Assembly: GCF_017573545.1 (NCBI RefSeq)
Contig: NZ_JAGEOK010000019.1
Span: 123,957 to 187,956, forward strand
DNA from: Actinomadura nitritigenes
GTDB lineage: Bacteria > Actinomycetota > Actinomycetes > Streptosporangiales > Streptosporangiaceae
Direction of reading: 5' to 3'
DNA: 64,000 nucleotides
Each line of letters opens with the position of its first letter. The first letter of the stretch is position 1. The notes beneath the pieces are model-generated. The model was not told the origin of the DNA. It saw only the letters and a program-made list of their open reading frames with translations, and did not search any database. The position numbers and the translations under genes were made by a program. Of the stretch, positions 34,076 through 41,172 are shown one piece after another.

Positions 34076-35712
34076 CGGGCGTGCACCTCCCGGCGGCGGA
34101 CGACGAACGGGCCGATCGCCAGCAGGTCCACGGGCGCGGACCCGAAGCACTCCAGTGCGTCCCGCGGGTCGTCCACCATGGGCCGGCCCGCGGTGTTGAG
34201 GCTGGTGTTGACGACGACCGGCAGGCCGGTGCGCAGCCGGAACTCCTCCAGCAGCCGCGCGACGAGCGGTTCGTGGCCACTCGCGACGGTCTGGATCCGG
34301 GCGGTGCCGTCCACGTGGACGACGGCGGGGATCCGCTCCCGCCACTCCGGCCGGACGCGATGGACGAACAGCATGTACGGGCTCGGGATCGGGCCCTCGA
34401 AGATCTCGGCGGCGTGCTCCAGTGCGACCATCGGGGCGATGGGCCGGAATTGCTCGCGGCCCTTCACGTCGTTGAGCCGCTCGACGTTGGCGGCATGACC
34501 GGGATGGGCGAGCAGCGACCGGTGCCCCAGCGCGCGCGGGCCGAACTCCGAACGGCCCTGGAACCACGCGACGATCTCGTTGCGGGCCAGCGCCTCGCCG
34601 ACGGCCGCCGCGATGTCGGGCGGACGCTCGTACGGCACCTTGGCGATGTCGAGGTACCGCGCGATCGAGGCGTCGTCCCACTGGCGGCCGAGGTCGGCGC
34701 CCGGCATCGCGGTGACGTCGTCGCCGCCGTCGTGCGCCAGGTGCAGGGCGGCGCCGAGCGCGGTGCCGGAGTCGCCCGCGGCGGGCTGCACCCAGATGTC
34801 GTCGTAGGGCCCGTCCGCGGCGAGCCGCGAGTTCGCCACGCAGTTGAGCGCGACGCCGCCCGCGAGCATCAGCCGGTGCGAGCCGGTCCGCCCGTGCAGC
34901 CACGTCACCAGGTCGAGCAGCACCTCCTCCAGCCGCGCCTGGACGCTCGCGGCGAGGTCGGCGTGGTCGCGGGTCCACTCGCCTTCGGACGAGCGGGCCT
35001 TGGCGAGCGCGCCCCAGTCGATCGGGGCGACCGCGAAGCCGCCGTCGCCCGTGGCCCGCACGTGCTCGCGCATCTCGTCGAGGAAGCGCGGCTCGCCGTA
35101 GGACGCCAGGGCCATCACCTTGTACTCGTCGCTGGAGCGCAGGAAGCCGAGGTGCTCGGTGAGGTCCTCGTACATGAGGCCCAGCGAGTGCGGCAGGCGC
35201 TGCGCGTGCAGCGGGGTCAGCTCACCGCCGGCGTAGGTCCCGGCGAGGTGCGAGTGCGACTCGCCCCGGCCGTCCAGCACGAGGACGTCGCCGTCGCAGG
35301 GCCGCGGCGCGGCCAGGGCGGCGGACGCGGCGTGCGCCACGTGGTGCGGGACGTACCGGACGATCCCGGGGTCCAGGCCGGGCAGGGCGGCGGCGAGGAA
35401 GTTCGGGGCGCGGCGCGCGTACAGGGTCCGCAGCCGCTCCCACTGCTCGTCGTGGCCGTCCAGTCCGGGCTCGACCAGGTCGGGGTCGTAGGAGTAGGCG
35501 ACGGCGTCGAGGTCGCCGGGCTCGAGCCCGGCGCGTTCCAGGCACCAGCGGGCCGCCTGCTCGGGCGGTTCCCAGGCGGAGAAGGCGACCGGCCGTTTCC
35601 CGTGCTTGCGGCGGCTGAACCGTTCCTCCTCCGCCGCGGCCACGACCGTTCCGTCCACCACGAGGGCGGCGGCCGGGTCGTGGAAGATCGCGTTGATTCC
35701 GAGCACGCGCAT
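34072..35712 (-). CDS. Carbamoyltransferase, NodU/CmcH/TobZ family
   Basis: This 546-residue protein has the family N-terminal motif MRVLGINAIFHDPAAALVVD, AEEERFSRRKHGKRP, the metal-binding VPHHVAHAASA and the C-terminal domain with GPRALGHRSLLAHPGH and VVNTSLNTAGRPMVD. These enzymes transfer carbamoyl groups from carbamoyl phosphate, via carbamoyl-AMP, to sugar or antibiotic hydroxyls. I placed the start at the ATG at 35712 because family members begin there; an in-frame ATG at 35772 would add 20 residues. It is the first gene of the ten-gene leftward operon. The acceptor is probably a sugar of the glycan. Confidence 0.92.
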   Translation of the reverse strand: MRVLGINAIFHDPAAALVVDGTVVAAAEEERFSRRKHGKRPVAFSAWEPPEQAARWCLERAGLEPGDLDAVAYSYDPDLVEPGLDGHDEQWERLRTLYARRAPNFLAAALPGLDPGIVRYVPHHVAHAASAALAAPRPCDGDVLVLDGRGESHSHLAGTYAGGELTPLHAQRLPHSLGLMYEDLTEHLGFLRSSDEYKVMALASYGEPRFLDEMREHVRATGDGGFAVAPIDWGALAKARSSEGEWTRDHADLAASVQARLEEVLLDLVTWLHGRTGSHRLMLAGGVALNCVANSRLAADGPYDDIWVQPAAGDSGTALGAALHLAHDGGDDVTAMPGADLGRQWDDASIARYLDIAKVPYERPPDIAAAVGEALARNEIVAWFQGRSEFGPRALGHRSLLAHPGHAANVERLNDVKGREQFRPIAPMVALEHAAEIFEGPIPSPYMLFVHRVRPEWRERIPAVVHVDGTARIQTVASGHEPLVARLLEEFRLRTGLPVVVNTSLNTAGRPMVDDPRDALECFGSAPVDLLAIGPFVVRRREVHAR

Positions 35713-35983
35713 GTATGAACCCCGTTTCGGCGCAGCGTTCGGTGGAGTACCGATGCCGTCCGTCGTGGGCATCGGCCCGGGATCTCGATGGAGCGAATCC
35801 CCTATAGGTGATTTCGGGCATTGCCGGGAAGTCCGGTTCTAAACGCTGTGCCGGGAAAAGTCGCTGATGAGCGAACTGACAGTTCAGTCGGCTTTTACGT
35901 GCATCGCGATGGCTGCGGGGGTTTATTGGGTTTGAAGACGCAAGTCGGACATGGGGGCAGGTGCGGGGGGTAGGGGGCGTGCC
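35713..35983. promoter_or_regulatory. Divergent control region of the glycan locus
   Basis: No gene lies between the carbamoyltransferase gene (leftward) and the first GT2 gene (rightward). The 271 bases are clearly less GC-rich than the flanks around 35800-35935. They hold the palindrome GAACTG-A-CAGTTC (35873-35885) and a direct repeat TGCCGGGAA at 35822-35830 and 35849-35857, 27 bases apart. Both directions of the locus probably start here, so these are candidate regulator sites. No regulator gene is present within the locus. Confidence 0.5.
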
Positions 35984-36871
35984 ATGCGCTGCACCGTCGT
36001 CGTCATCACCCGGGATCGGCGGCGCTCGCTGCTGGCGACGCTCGGCCGGCTGCGGGCGCTGCCCGGGCCGCCGCCCGTCATCGTGGTGGACAACGCCTCG
36101 CGGGACGGGTCGCCCGACGCCGTCGCCGAGGAGTTCCCCGGCTTCCGGCTGATCCGGTCGCAGCGCAACCTCGGCGCCGTCGCCCGCAACCTCGCGGTCG
36201 ACCACGTCCGCACCCCGTACGTGGCGTTCTGCGACGACGACACCTGGTGGGAGCCGGGCGCGCTGCCGCGCGCCGCCGACCTGCTGGACGCGCACCCGCG
36301 GCTGGCCGTGGTGACCGGGCGGATCCTGGTCGAGCCCGGTGGGCGCGAGGACCCGATCGTCCCGGAACTGCGCGGCTCGCCCGTCCCCGGGCCGTCCTGG
36401 ATCCCCGGACCCGCGCTCGGCTCGTTCCTGGCGGGCGCGTCCATGCTGCGGGCCGAGGCGTTCCGGGAGGCCGGCGGGTTCTCGCCCCGGCTGTGGCTGG
36501 GCGGCGAGGAGGAGCTGCTGAGCGCCGACCTGATGGCCCTCGGCTGGCACCTCTGCTACGCCGAGGACGTCGTCGTGCACCACGAGCCGTCCCCGCTGCG
36601 CGAGGCCCACCTGCGGCGCCGGCACGGCATCCGCAACACGCTGTGGTTCACCTGGCTGCGCCGCCCGCTGCCCGTCGCGTTCCGCCGCACCGCCGGGCTG
36701 CTGCGCACGCTGCCGCGCGACCGCGTCACCGCGGGCGCGCTCGCCGAGGCGGCGGCGGGCCTGCGCTGGGTCGCCCGGGAGCGCCGGACGCTGCCGCGCG
36801 ACGTCGAGGCCAGGCTGCGCAGCCTGGAGGAGGCGCAGCGGACCTCCAAGGCGCGCCGGTACGTCAGCTGA
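35984..36871 (+). CDS. Glycosyltransferase family 2, copy A
   Basis: This 295-residue GT-A enzyme has CTVVVITRDRRRSLLATLGR at the N terminus, VVDNASRDGSP, the metal site FCDDDTWWEPGAL (the DXD-like motif), and GGEEELLSADLMALGWHLCY as the acceptor-side motif. Start ATG at 35984 has a GGGGG-type site upstream; an in-frame ATG at 35951 would add 11 Gly/Arg-rich residues. A paralogue follows 17 bases later. Both are divergent from the heptose operon and probably add side sugars to the same glycan. Confidence 0.85.
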   Translation: MRCTVVVITRDRRRSLLATLGRLRALPGPPPVIVVDNASRDGSPDAVAEEFPGFRLIRSQRNLGAVARNLAVDHVRTPYVAFCDDDTWWEPGALPRAADLLDAHPRLAVVTGRILVEPGGREDPIVPELRGSPVPGPSWIPGPALGSFLAGASMLRAEAFREAGGFSPRLWLGGEEELLSADLMALGWHLCYAEDVVVHHEPSPLREAHLRRRHGIRNTLWFTWLRRPLPVAFRRTAGLLRTLPRDRVTAGALAEAAAGLRWVARERRTLPRDVEARLRSLEEAQRTSKARRYVS

Positions 36872-36888
36872 TGGGAGCGGGGGAGAGC

Positions 36889-37713
36889 ATGCCCGATGTC
36901 ACGATCGTGGTCGCGACGCGCGACCGCGCCGCCGAACTGCGACACAGCCTCACCCGGCACACCGCGCCGGTCATCGTGGCCGACAACGCCTCCACCGACG
37001 GCACCGCGGAGGTCGCGGAGGACGCCGGCGCGCGGGTGCTGCGGCTGCCGGGCAACCTCGGCGCCGCCGCCCGCAACGCCGGCGTGCGGGAGGCCGCGAC
37101 CCGCTACGTCGCCTTCGCCGACGACGACTCCTGGTGGGAGCCGGGCGCGCTGGAGCGGGCCGTGGAGATCCTCGACGCCCATCCGAGGACGGCGCTGCTG
37201 GCCGCCCGCGTCCTGGTCGGCGAAGACGAACGTCTGGAACCGGTGTCGGAGGCGATGGCGCGGTCACCGCTCGGGAGCCCGGACGGGCTGCCCGGGCCCG
37301 CCGTCCTCGGCTTCCTCGCGTGCTCGGCCGTCGTCCGCCGCGACGCCTACCTCGACGCCGGGGGATTCTCCGACGTCCTGCACTTCGCCGGCGAGGAGGA
37401 GCTCCTCGCGCTCGACCTCGCGTCCGCGGGCTGGGGGCTGGCCTACGTGCCGGAGCTGGTCGTGCACCACCATCCGTCGCGGAGCGGCCGGAACCCGGCG
37501 GCACGGCGCCGCCGGGAGATCCGCAACGCGCTGCTGACCGCCTGGCTGCGCCGCCCCCTTCCGGCGGTCGCGCGGATGGCCGGTGCGGCGCTCGGCACGC
37601 GTGACGGCCGGGCGGGACTCGCCGACGCGGCGCGCGCGCTGCCGCGGCTGGCCGGCGCGCGGCGCCCCCTTCCGCCCGCCGTGGAGGGCGCGCGCGCCCG
37701 CCTCGGCGGCTGA
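36889..37713 (+). CDS. Glycosyltransferase family 2, copy B
   Basis: This 274-residue GT2 protein is clearly related to the preceding one. It shares VADNASTDGTAEV, FADDDSWWEPGALERA, the region GFLACSAVVRRDAYLDAGGF, GEEELLALDLASAGWGLAYV and VVHHHPSRSGRNP. The pair looks like a tandem duplication that has since diverged. I chose the ATG at 36889 because GGGGGAGAG lies just before it; an in-frame ATG at 36871 is also possible. It ends 24 bases from the convergent MFS gene. Confidence 0.85.
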   Translation: MPDVTIVVATRDRAAELRHSLTRHTAPVIVADNASTDGTAEVAEDAGARVLRLPGNLGAAARNAGVREAATRYVAFADDDSWWEPGALERAVEILDAHPRTALLAARVLVGEDERLEPVSEAMARSPLGSPDGLPGPAVLGFLACSAVVRRDAYLDAGGFSDVLHFAGEEELLALDLASAGWGLAYVPELVVHHHPSRSGRNPAARRRREIRNALLTAWLRRPLPAVARMAGAALGTRDGRAGLADAARALPRLAGARRPLPPAVEGARARLGG

Positions 37714-37737
37714 CCCTCCTTCTGGAGGCGCGGCGCG

Positions 37738-39165
37738 TCACGCGTCGCGCGCGCCCGCCCGGTTCCGGGCCAGCAGCACGGTGAACGCGGTGCCGGCCAG
37801 GGCCACGGCCCCGAGCGCCCACCCGGTGGCGTACTCGGCGTGCCGGGTGGAGCCGCTCGACTCCGCCGCGGTCAGGAACAGCGTCCCGATCGTCGCGATG
37901 CCGATGACCTGGCTGATCTGCATGAGCGTCAGCAGCAGCCCGCTGGCGTCCGCCGCGTCCGCCGCCGGGACGTGCTCCAGCCCCGCCGTCATGATGATCG
38001 ACATGACCCCGAGGCCGAACCCGATCACGGCGGTGAGCAGCTCGTACGCGACGCCGCCGCCCGCCAGCGGGCCGACGCACAGGTAGCCCGCGGCGGCGAT
38101 GGCGAAGCCGACCGGGATCACCCTCCGGTGCCAGCGGGCCGGCAGCCGCTGCCAGTTCAGCCCCACCAGCGCGAACGCGGCGACGCACGGGACGAACGCC
38201 AGCCCCGACCGGAGCGGCGACATCCTCAGATCGCCCTGGAGGTGCAGCGTCGTGGTGAACAGGAACGCGCCCCATGTCCCCGGCGCCAGCATGAGCGCCC
38301 CGCAGGCGGGCAGCAGCCGCGGCGCCCGCAGCACCCGCGGCGAGATCAGCGGCCGGCCGCCGCGCGCCGCCGCGCCCCGCTCCACCGCGACGAACGCGGC
38401 GAGGAACGCGGCGCTCGCCGCGAGCGAGAACCACCCCCACAGCGGCCAGCCCAGCTCGTGCCCGAGGATCAGCGGGACGACGAACAGCAGCACGGCCGGC
38501 GACAGCGTGAGCAGCCCCGGGACGTCGAGGTCCCCGCCCCGCGCGCCGCCGTCGCGCGGCAGCAGCCGCGGCCCGGCCACCAGCAGCACCGCGCCGATCG
38601 GGACGTTGACGAGGAACACCGTCCGCCAGCCCGCGCCGAACAGGTCCGCGCTCACCAGCAGGCCCCCGGCCGCCTGGCCGACGACCACCCCGCCCGCGAT
38701 CACGGCCGAGTAGAGCCCGAGCGCCCGCGCCCGCGCCGCCCCGGCGAAGTTCCGCTGGATCATCGACATCACCTGCGGCGTCATCAGCGCGGCCCCGGCG
38801 CCCTGCAGGAACCGGAACCCGACCAGCGGCCAGGTGGACGGCGCCAGGCCGCAGGCCAGCGACAGCACCGTGAACGCGGCCAGGCCGGCGTGGTACGTCC
38901 GGCGGTGCCCGGCGATGTCGCCGAGCCGCGCCCCGGTGATCAGCAGCACGGCGTAGGTGATGGTGTATCCGGCGACGATGAGCTGCAGTCCCGCGCCGGA
39001 CGCGTGCAGGTCCGCGCGCATCGTCGGCAGCGCCACGTTGACGATGTTCACGTCGAGGATCGCCATGAACTGTCCCAGCAGCAGGAGGCCGAGGGTGAGG
39101 CCTCCGGGACCGCTCCGCGCATCCCGCTCGGGAACGACCCCGCGCAGATCGGTTGTCTGTGTCAT
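37738..39165 (-). CDS. MFS transporter, DHA2 (14-TM) drug exporter family
   Basis: This 475-residue protein has about 14 hydrophobic helices, beginning GGLTLGLLLLGQFMAILDVN. It has DHA2 marks: FMAILDVNIVNVALPTM in TM1, TGARLGDIAGHRRTYHAGL as motif A, and LGLYSAVIAGGVVVGQAAGG as motif C. It probably exports drugs or metabolites by proton antiport. The start is ATG at 39165. It is divergent from an XRE-type regulator across a 102-base gap with a CCGGTACCGG palindrome, which suggests local control. Confidence 0.9.
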   Translation of the reverse strand: MTQTTDLRGVVPERDARSGPGGLTLGLLLLGQFMAILDVNIVNVALPTMRADLHASGAGLQLIVAGYTITYAVLLITGARLGDIAGHRRTYHAGLAAFTVLSLACGLAPSTWPLVGFRFLQGAGAALMTPQVMSMIQRNFAGAARARALGLYSAVIAGGVVVGQAAGGLLVSADLFGAGWRTVFLVNVPIGAVLLVAGPRLLPRDGGARGGDLDVPGLLTLSPAVLLFVVPLILGHELGWPLWGWFSLAASAAFLAAFVAVERGAAARGGRPLISPRVLRAPRLLPACGALMLAPGTWGAFLFTTTLHLQGDLRMSPLRSGLAFVPCVAAFALVGLNWQRLPARWHRRVIPVGFAIAAAGYLCVGPLAGGGVAYELLTAVIGFGLGVMSIIMTAGLEHVPAADAADASGLLLTLMQISQVIGIATIGTLFLTAAESSGSTRHAEYATGWALGAVALAGTAFTVLLARNRAGARDA

Positions 39166-39186
39166 GGGAACGACACTGGCGCCGAT

Positions 39187-39224
39187 CCGGTACCGGTAAC
39201 GAGAGCCCCTCGATACTGGTACTG
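39187..39224. promoter_or_regulatory. Candidate operator between the DHA2 exporter and the XRE regulator
   Basis: The perfect palindrome CCGGTACCGG (39187-39196) is followed by the related partial motif ATACTGGTACTG (39213-39224), sharing GGTAC. Both lie between the divergent start codons. The second block is AT-richer and may overlap a promoter. Confidence 0.35.
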
Positions 39225-39267
39225 ACAGCACCTGGCAACGCGAGCGGGCAGAGGGCAGTGTGGAACC

Positions 39268-40149
39268 GTGACGACGACCGGAACGGCGACCGGGCGCAGG
39301 GCGTCCAGGCGCCGCACCGAACTGGCGGAGTTCCTGCGCAGCAGGCGCGAGCGGATCACCCCGCACGAGGTGGGAATGCCGCCGGGCCCGCGGCGCCGCA
39401 CGCCCGGCCTGCGCCGCGAGGAGGTCGCGCAGCTCGCCGGGGTGGGCGTCACCTGGTACACCTGGCTGGAGCAGGGCCGCCCGATCAACGCCAGCACCCA
39501 GGTGCTGGACGCGGTGGCCCGCACGCTGCGCCTCGACGGCGCCGAGCGCGAGCACCTGTACCGGCTGGCGGAGGTGCCGGAGGCGGAGCCGCCGGACGAG
39601 GCCGAGCAGCTGCCCGAGGACATGCAGACGATCCTGGACGGGCTGCTGCCGCTGCCCGCGTCGGTGTGCAACGCCCGCTCCGACGTGCTCGCCTGGAACG
39701 CCGCCTATGCGGCGATCTTCCCGTCCATCGCGACCGCCCCGCCGTGCGAGCGCAACACGATGTGGATCACCTTCACGACCCCGCCGTGCTGCAACCCGGT
39801 CGGGAACATGGCCGAGGAGATGCCGATGCACGTCGCGGTGTTCCGCTACCGCTACAGCCGGCACATGAACGAGCCGGGCTGGAAGGAACTGGTCCAGCGG
39901 CTCCAAGCGGCCAATCCGGAGTTCGCGCGGCTGTGGGCCGAGCACGAGGTGGCCCTGCCGGGCCCGCGCGTGAAGGTCCTCTGGCACCCCGTGGTCGAGG
40001 AGATCCGCACCCGCACCACCAACCTGGACATCACCGGGTCGGCGGGCGCCCGGATGGTCGTGTACACGCCCACCGACGACGAGAGCCGCGAGCGGATCTC
40101 CTGGCTGCTCGCCCATCCGGAGCTCGCCGCACCGGCCCACCGCCACTGA
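39268..40149 (+). CDS. XRE-family regulator with MmyB-like ligand domain
   Basis: This 293-residue protein has an N-terminal helix-turn-helix (LRREEVAQLAGVGVTWYTWL, then EQGRPINASTQVLDAVARTL) followed by a PAS-like MmyB domain (about 105-290) with LPLPASVCNARSDVLAWNAA, FPSIATAPPCERN and a late histidine-rich WHPVVEEIRTRTTNLD. Such proteins are abundant in actinomycetes and often control an adjacent exporter or oxidoreductase; the ligand is usually a lipid or small hydrophobic compound. The start is GTG at 39268. The divergent DHA2 exporter is the likely target. Confidence 0.88.
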   Translation: MTTTGTATGRRASRRRTELAEFLRSRRERITPHEVGMPPGPRRRTPGLRREEVAQLAGVGVTWYTWLEQGRPINASTQVLDAVARTLRLDGAEREHLYRLAEVPEAEPPDEAEQLPEDMQTILDGLLPLPASVCNARSDVLAWNAAYAAIFPSIATAPPCERNTMWITFTTPPCCNPVGNMAEEMPMHVAVFRYRYSRHMNEPGWKELVQRLQAANPEFARLWAEHEVALPGPRVKVLWHPVVEEIRTRTTNLDITGSAGARMVVYTPTDDESRERISWLLAHPELAAPAHRH

Positions 40150-40473
40150 TCAGCGGCCGCGGGCGCGGCGGGCGATCACCGCGAGGTCCGTCGCCGCGAT
40201 CGCGGCGACGATGACGCAGACCACCGCCGCGCCCCAGGCGGCACCGCTCCCGTCGTGGTTCGCGACGATGCCGAACACGATGGCGGCCGCGACCGCCGCC
40301 ACGAGCGCGATGCCGGACAGGACGGCGCGCAGGCCCAGCGCGCTCCGCGCGGTCATCGGCTCGGTCCCCGGCGGCTGCTCGCGCCCCCCGTGCTCGCGAT
40401 GCTCGCCGCCCTCGCGGCCGTGGTGGTCGTGCTCGCGGCCGTCGTCGTCCGGGCCGGGGCTCCCGGCCGTCAC
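40150..40473 (-). CDS. Small His-rich membrane protein of unknown function
   Basis: This 107-residue protein is not one I recognise. A polar N terminus rich in His, Glu and Asp (REHDHHGREGGEHREHGGRE) is followed by two predicted membrane helices, LRAVLSGIALVAAVAAAIVF and WGAAVVCVIVAAIAATDLAV, and a basic tail. The GTG at 40473 overlaps the stop of the PEBP gene as GTGA, which supports the long form. An internal ATG at 40356 would give only the 68-residue membrane part. The His-rich segment could bind metal, but that is speculation. Confidence 0.6.
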   Translation of the reverse strand: MTAGSPGPDDDGREHDHHGREGGEHREHGGREQPPGTEPMTARSALGLRAVLSGIALVAAVAAAIVFGIVANHDGSGAAWGAAVVCVIVAAIAATDLAVIARRARGR

Positions 40474-40922
40474 CGCGCGAACGTGCCGACGAGCGTGCCC
40501 GCCGCCACGACCTTGTCCTCGACGGCGTCCCTCAGCTCCTCCGCCGTGAAGCCGTCCCGCAGCCCGGACGGCTCCGACAGCCCGTACAGGCGGAAGAAGT
40601 AGCGGTGCGGGTCGTCGCCGGCCGGCGGCTTCGGCCCGCCGTACCCCTCGGTCCCGTAGTCGTTGCGGCCGAGGACCGCGCCCGTCGGCCGCTCGCCGGC
40701 GTCAAGGCCGGTGGTGACCGGGTCGATCCCGGCGACCAGCCAGTGCGCGAACGTCCCGACCGGGGCGTCCGGGTCCTCGCAGGAGAGCGCCAGCTCCACC
40801 ACCTCCTCCGGGACCGGCGACCACTCCAGGGGCGGCGAGACGTCGCCCCTGTCGTGCGAGTACTCCGACGGCATGAGCGTGTGATCGTCGAATGCGGCAC
40901 TGCGCAGCGTCATCTCTTCCAT
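40470..40922 (-). CDS. YbhB/YbcL-type PEBP (Raf kinase inhibitor-like) protein
   Basis: This 150-residue protein has the PEBP fold markers SPPLEWSPVPEEVVELALSC, EDPDAPVGTFAHWLVAGID (the DPDAP ligand-site loop) and GPKPPAGDDPHRYFFRLYGL. Bacterial YbhB-type proteins bind anionic ligands such as phosphate groups; their role is unknown. The start is ATG at 40922, with another in-frame ATG at 40913 equally possible. It is co-transcribed with the small membrane protein through a GTGA overlap. A duplicated terminator region lies upstream at 40972-41172. Confidence 0.87.
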   Translation of the reverse strand: MEEMTLRSAAFDDHTLMPSEYSHDRGDVSPPLEWSPVPEEVVELALSCEDPDAPVGTFAHWLVAGIDPVTTGLDAGERPTGAVLGRNDYGTEGYGGPKPPAGDDPHRYFFRLYGLSEPSGLRDGFTAEELRDAVEDKVVAAGTLVGTFAR

Positions 40923-40971
40923 GCGGGCGTCGTGCCCGGTGCGGGCACGACGATGCACGCCCCGCTCCGGC

Positions 40972-41157
40972 CGCCGGCAGTTCCCCTCTGGGGGACGACC
41001 CCCAGGCCCCCCGGAAAGGGCGACTGACCGGCGACCTCCGCTCCGCTGGCGCTCCGCTCCGGTCGCCGGCAGTTCCCCTCTTGGGGGGCGACCCCCCAGG
41101 CCCCCCGGAAAAGCCGACTGACCGGCGACCTCCGCTCCGCTGGCGCTCCGCTCCGGT
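40972..41157. repeat. Tandem repeat, two units of 92 and 94 bases
   Basis: Unit 1 (40972-41063) and unit 2 (41064-41157) are nearly identical; a further partial start CGCCGG begins at 41158. Each unit holds a G-tract/C-tract hairpin (40988-41005 in unit 1, 41082-41098 in unit 2) and one arm pair of a larger stem-loop. The 2-base length difference falls at the small hairpin, where an A-to-G change and an added C create a sixth G:C pair. The block sits between the PEBP and aldo/keto reductase genes and includes no credible ORF. Confidence 0.85.
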
Positions 41158-41172
41158 CGCCGGTCAGTCGGC
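41113..41172 (-). terminator. Large stem-loop terminator of the aldo/keto reductase gene
   Basis: A perfect 18-bp inverted repeat, GCCGACTGACCGGCGACC at 41113-41130 with its complement at 41155-41172, encloses a 24-base loop. The upstream arm overlaps the last codons and stop of the leftward reductase gene, and TTTTCC follows in that direction. It fits an intrinsic terminator. The first repeat unit carries a similar, slightly less perfect copy followed by TTTCC. Confidence 0.75.

Noticed and set aside
40972..41157. CRISPR-like array
   Set aside because: There are only two long units with no unique spacers, and each contains terminator stems; no cas genes are nearby.
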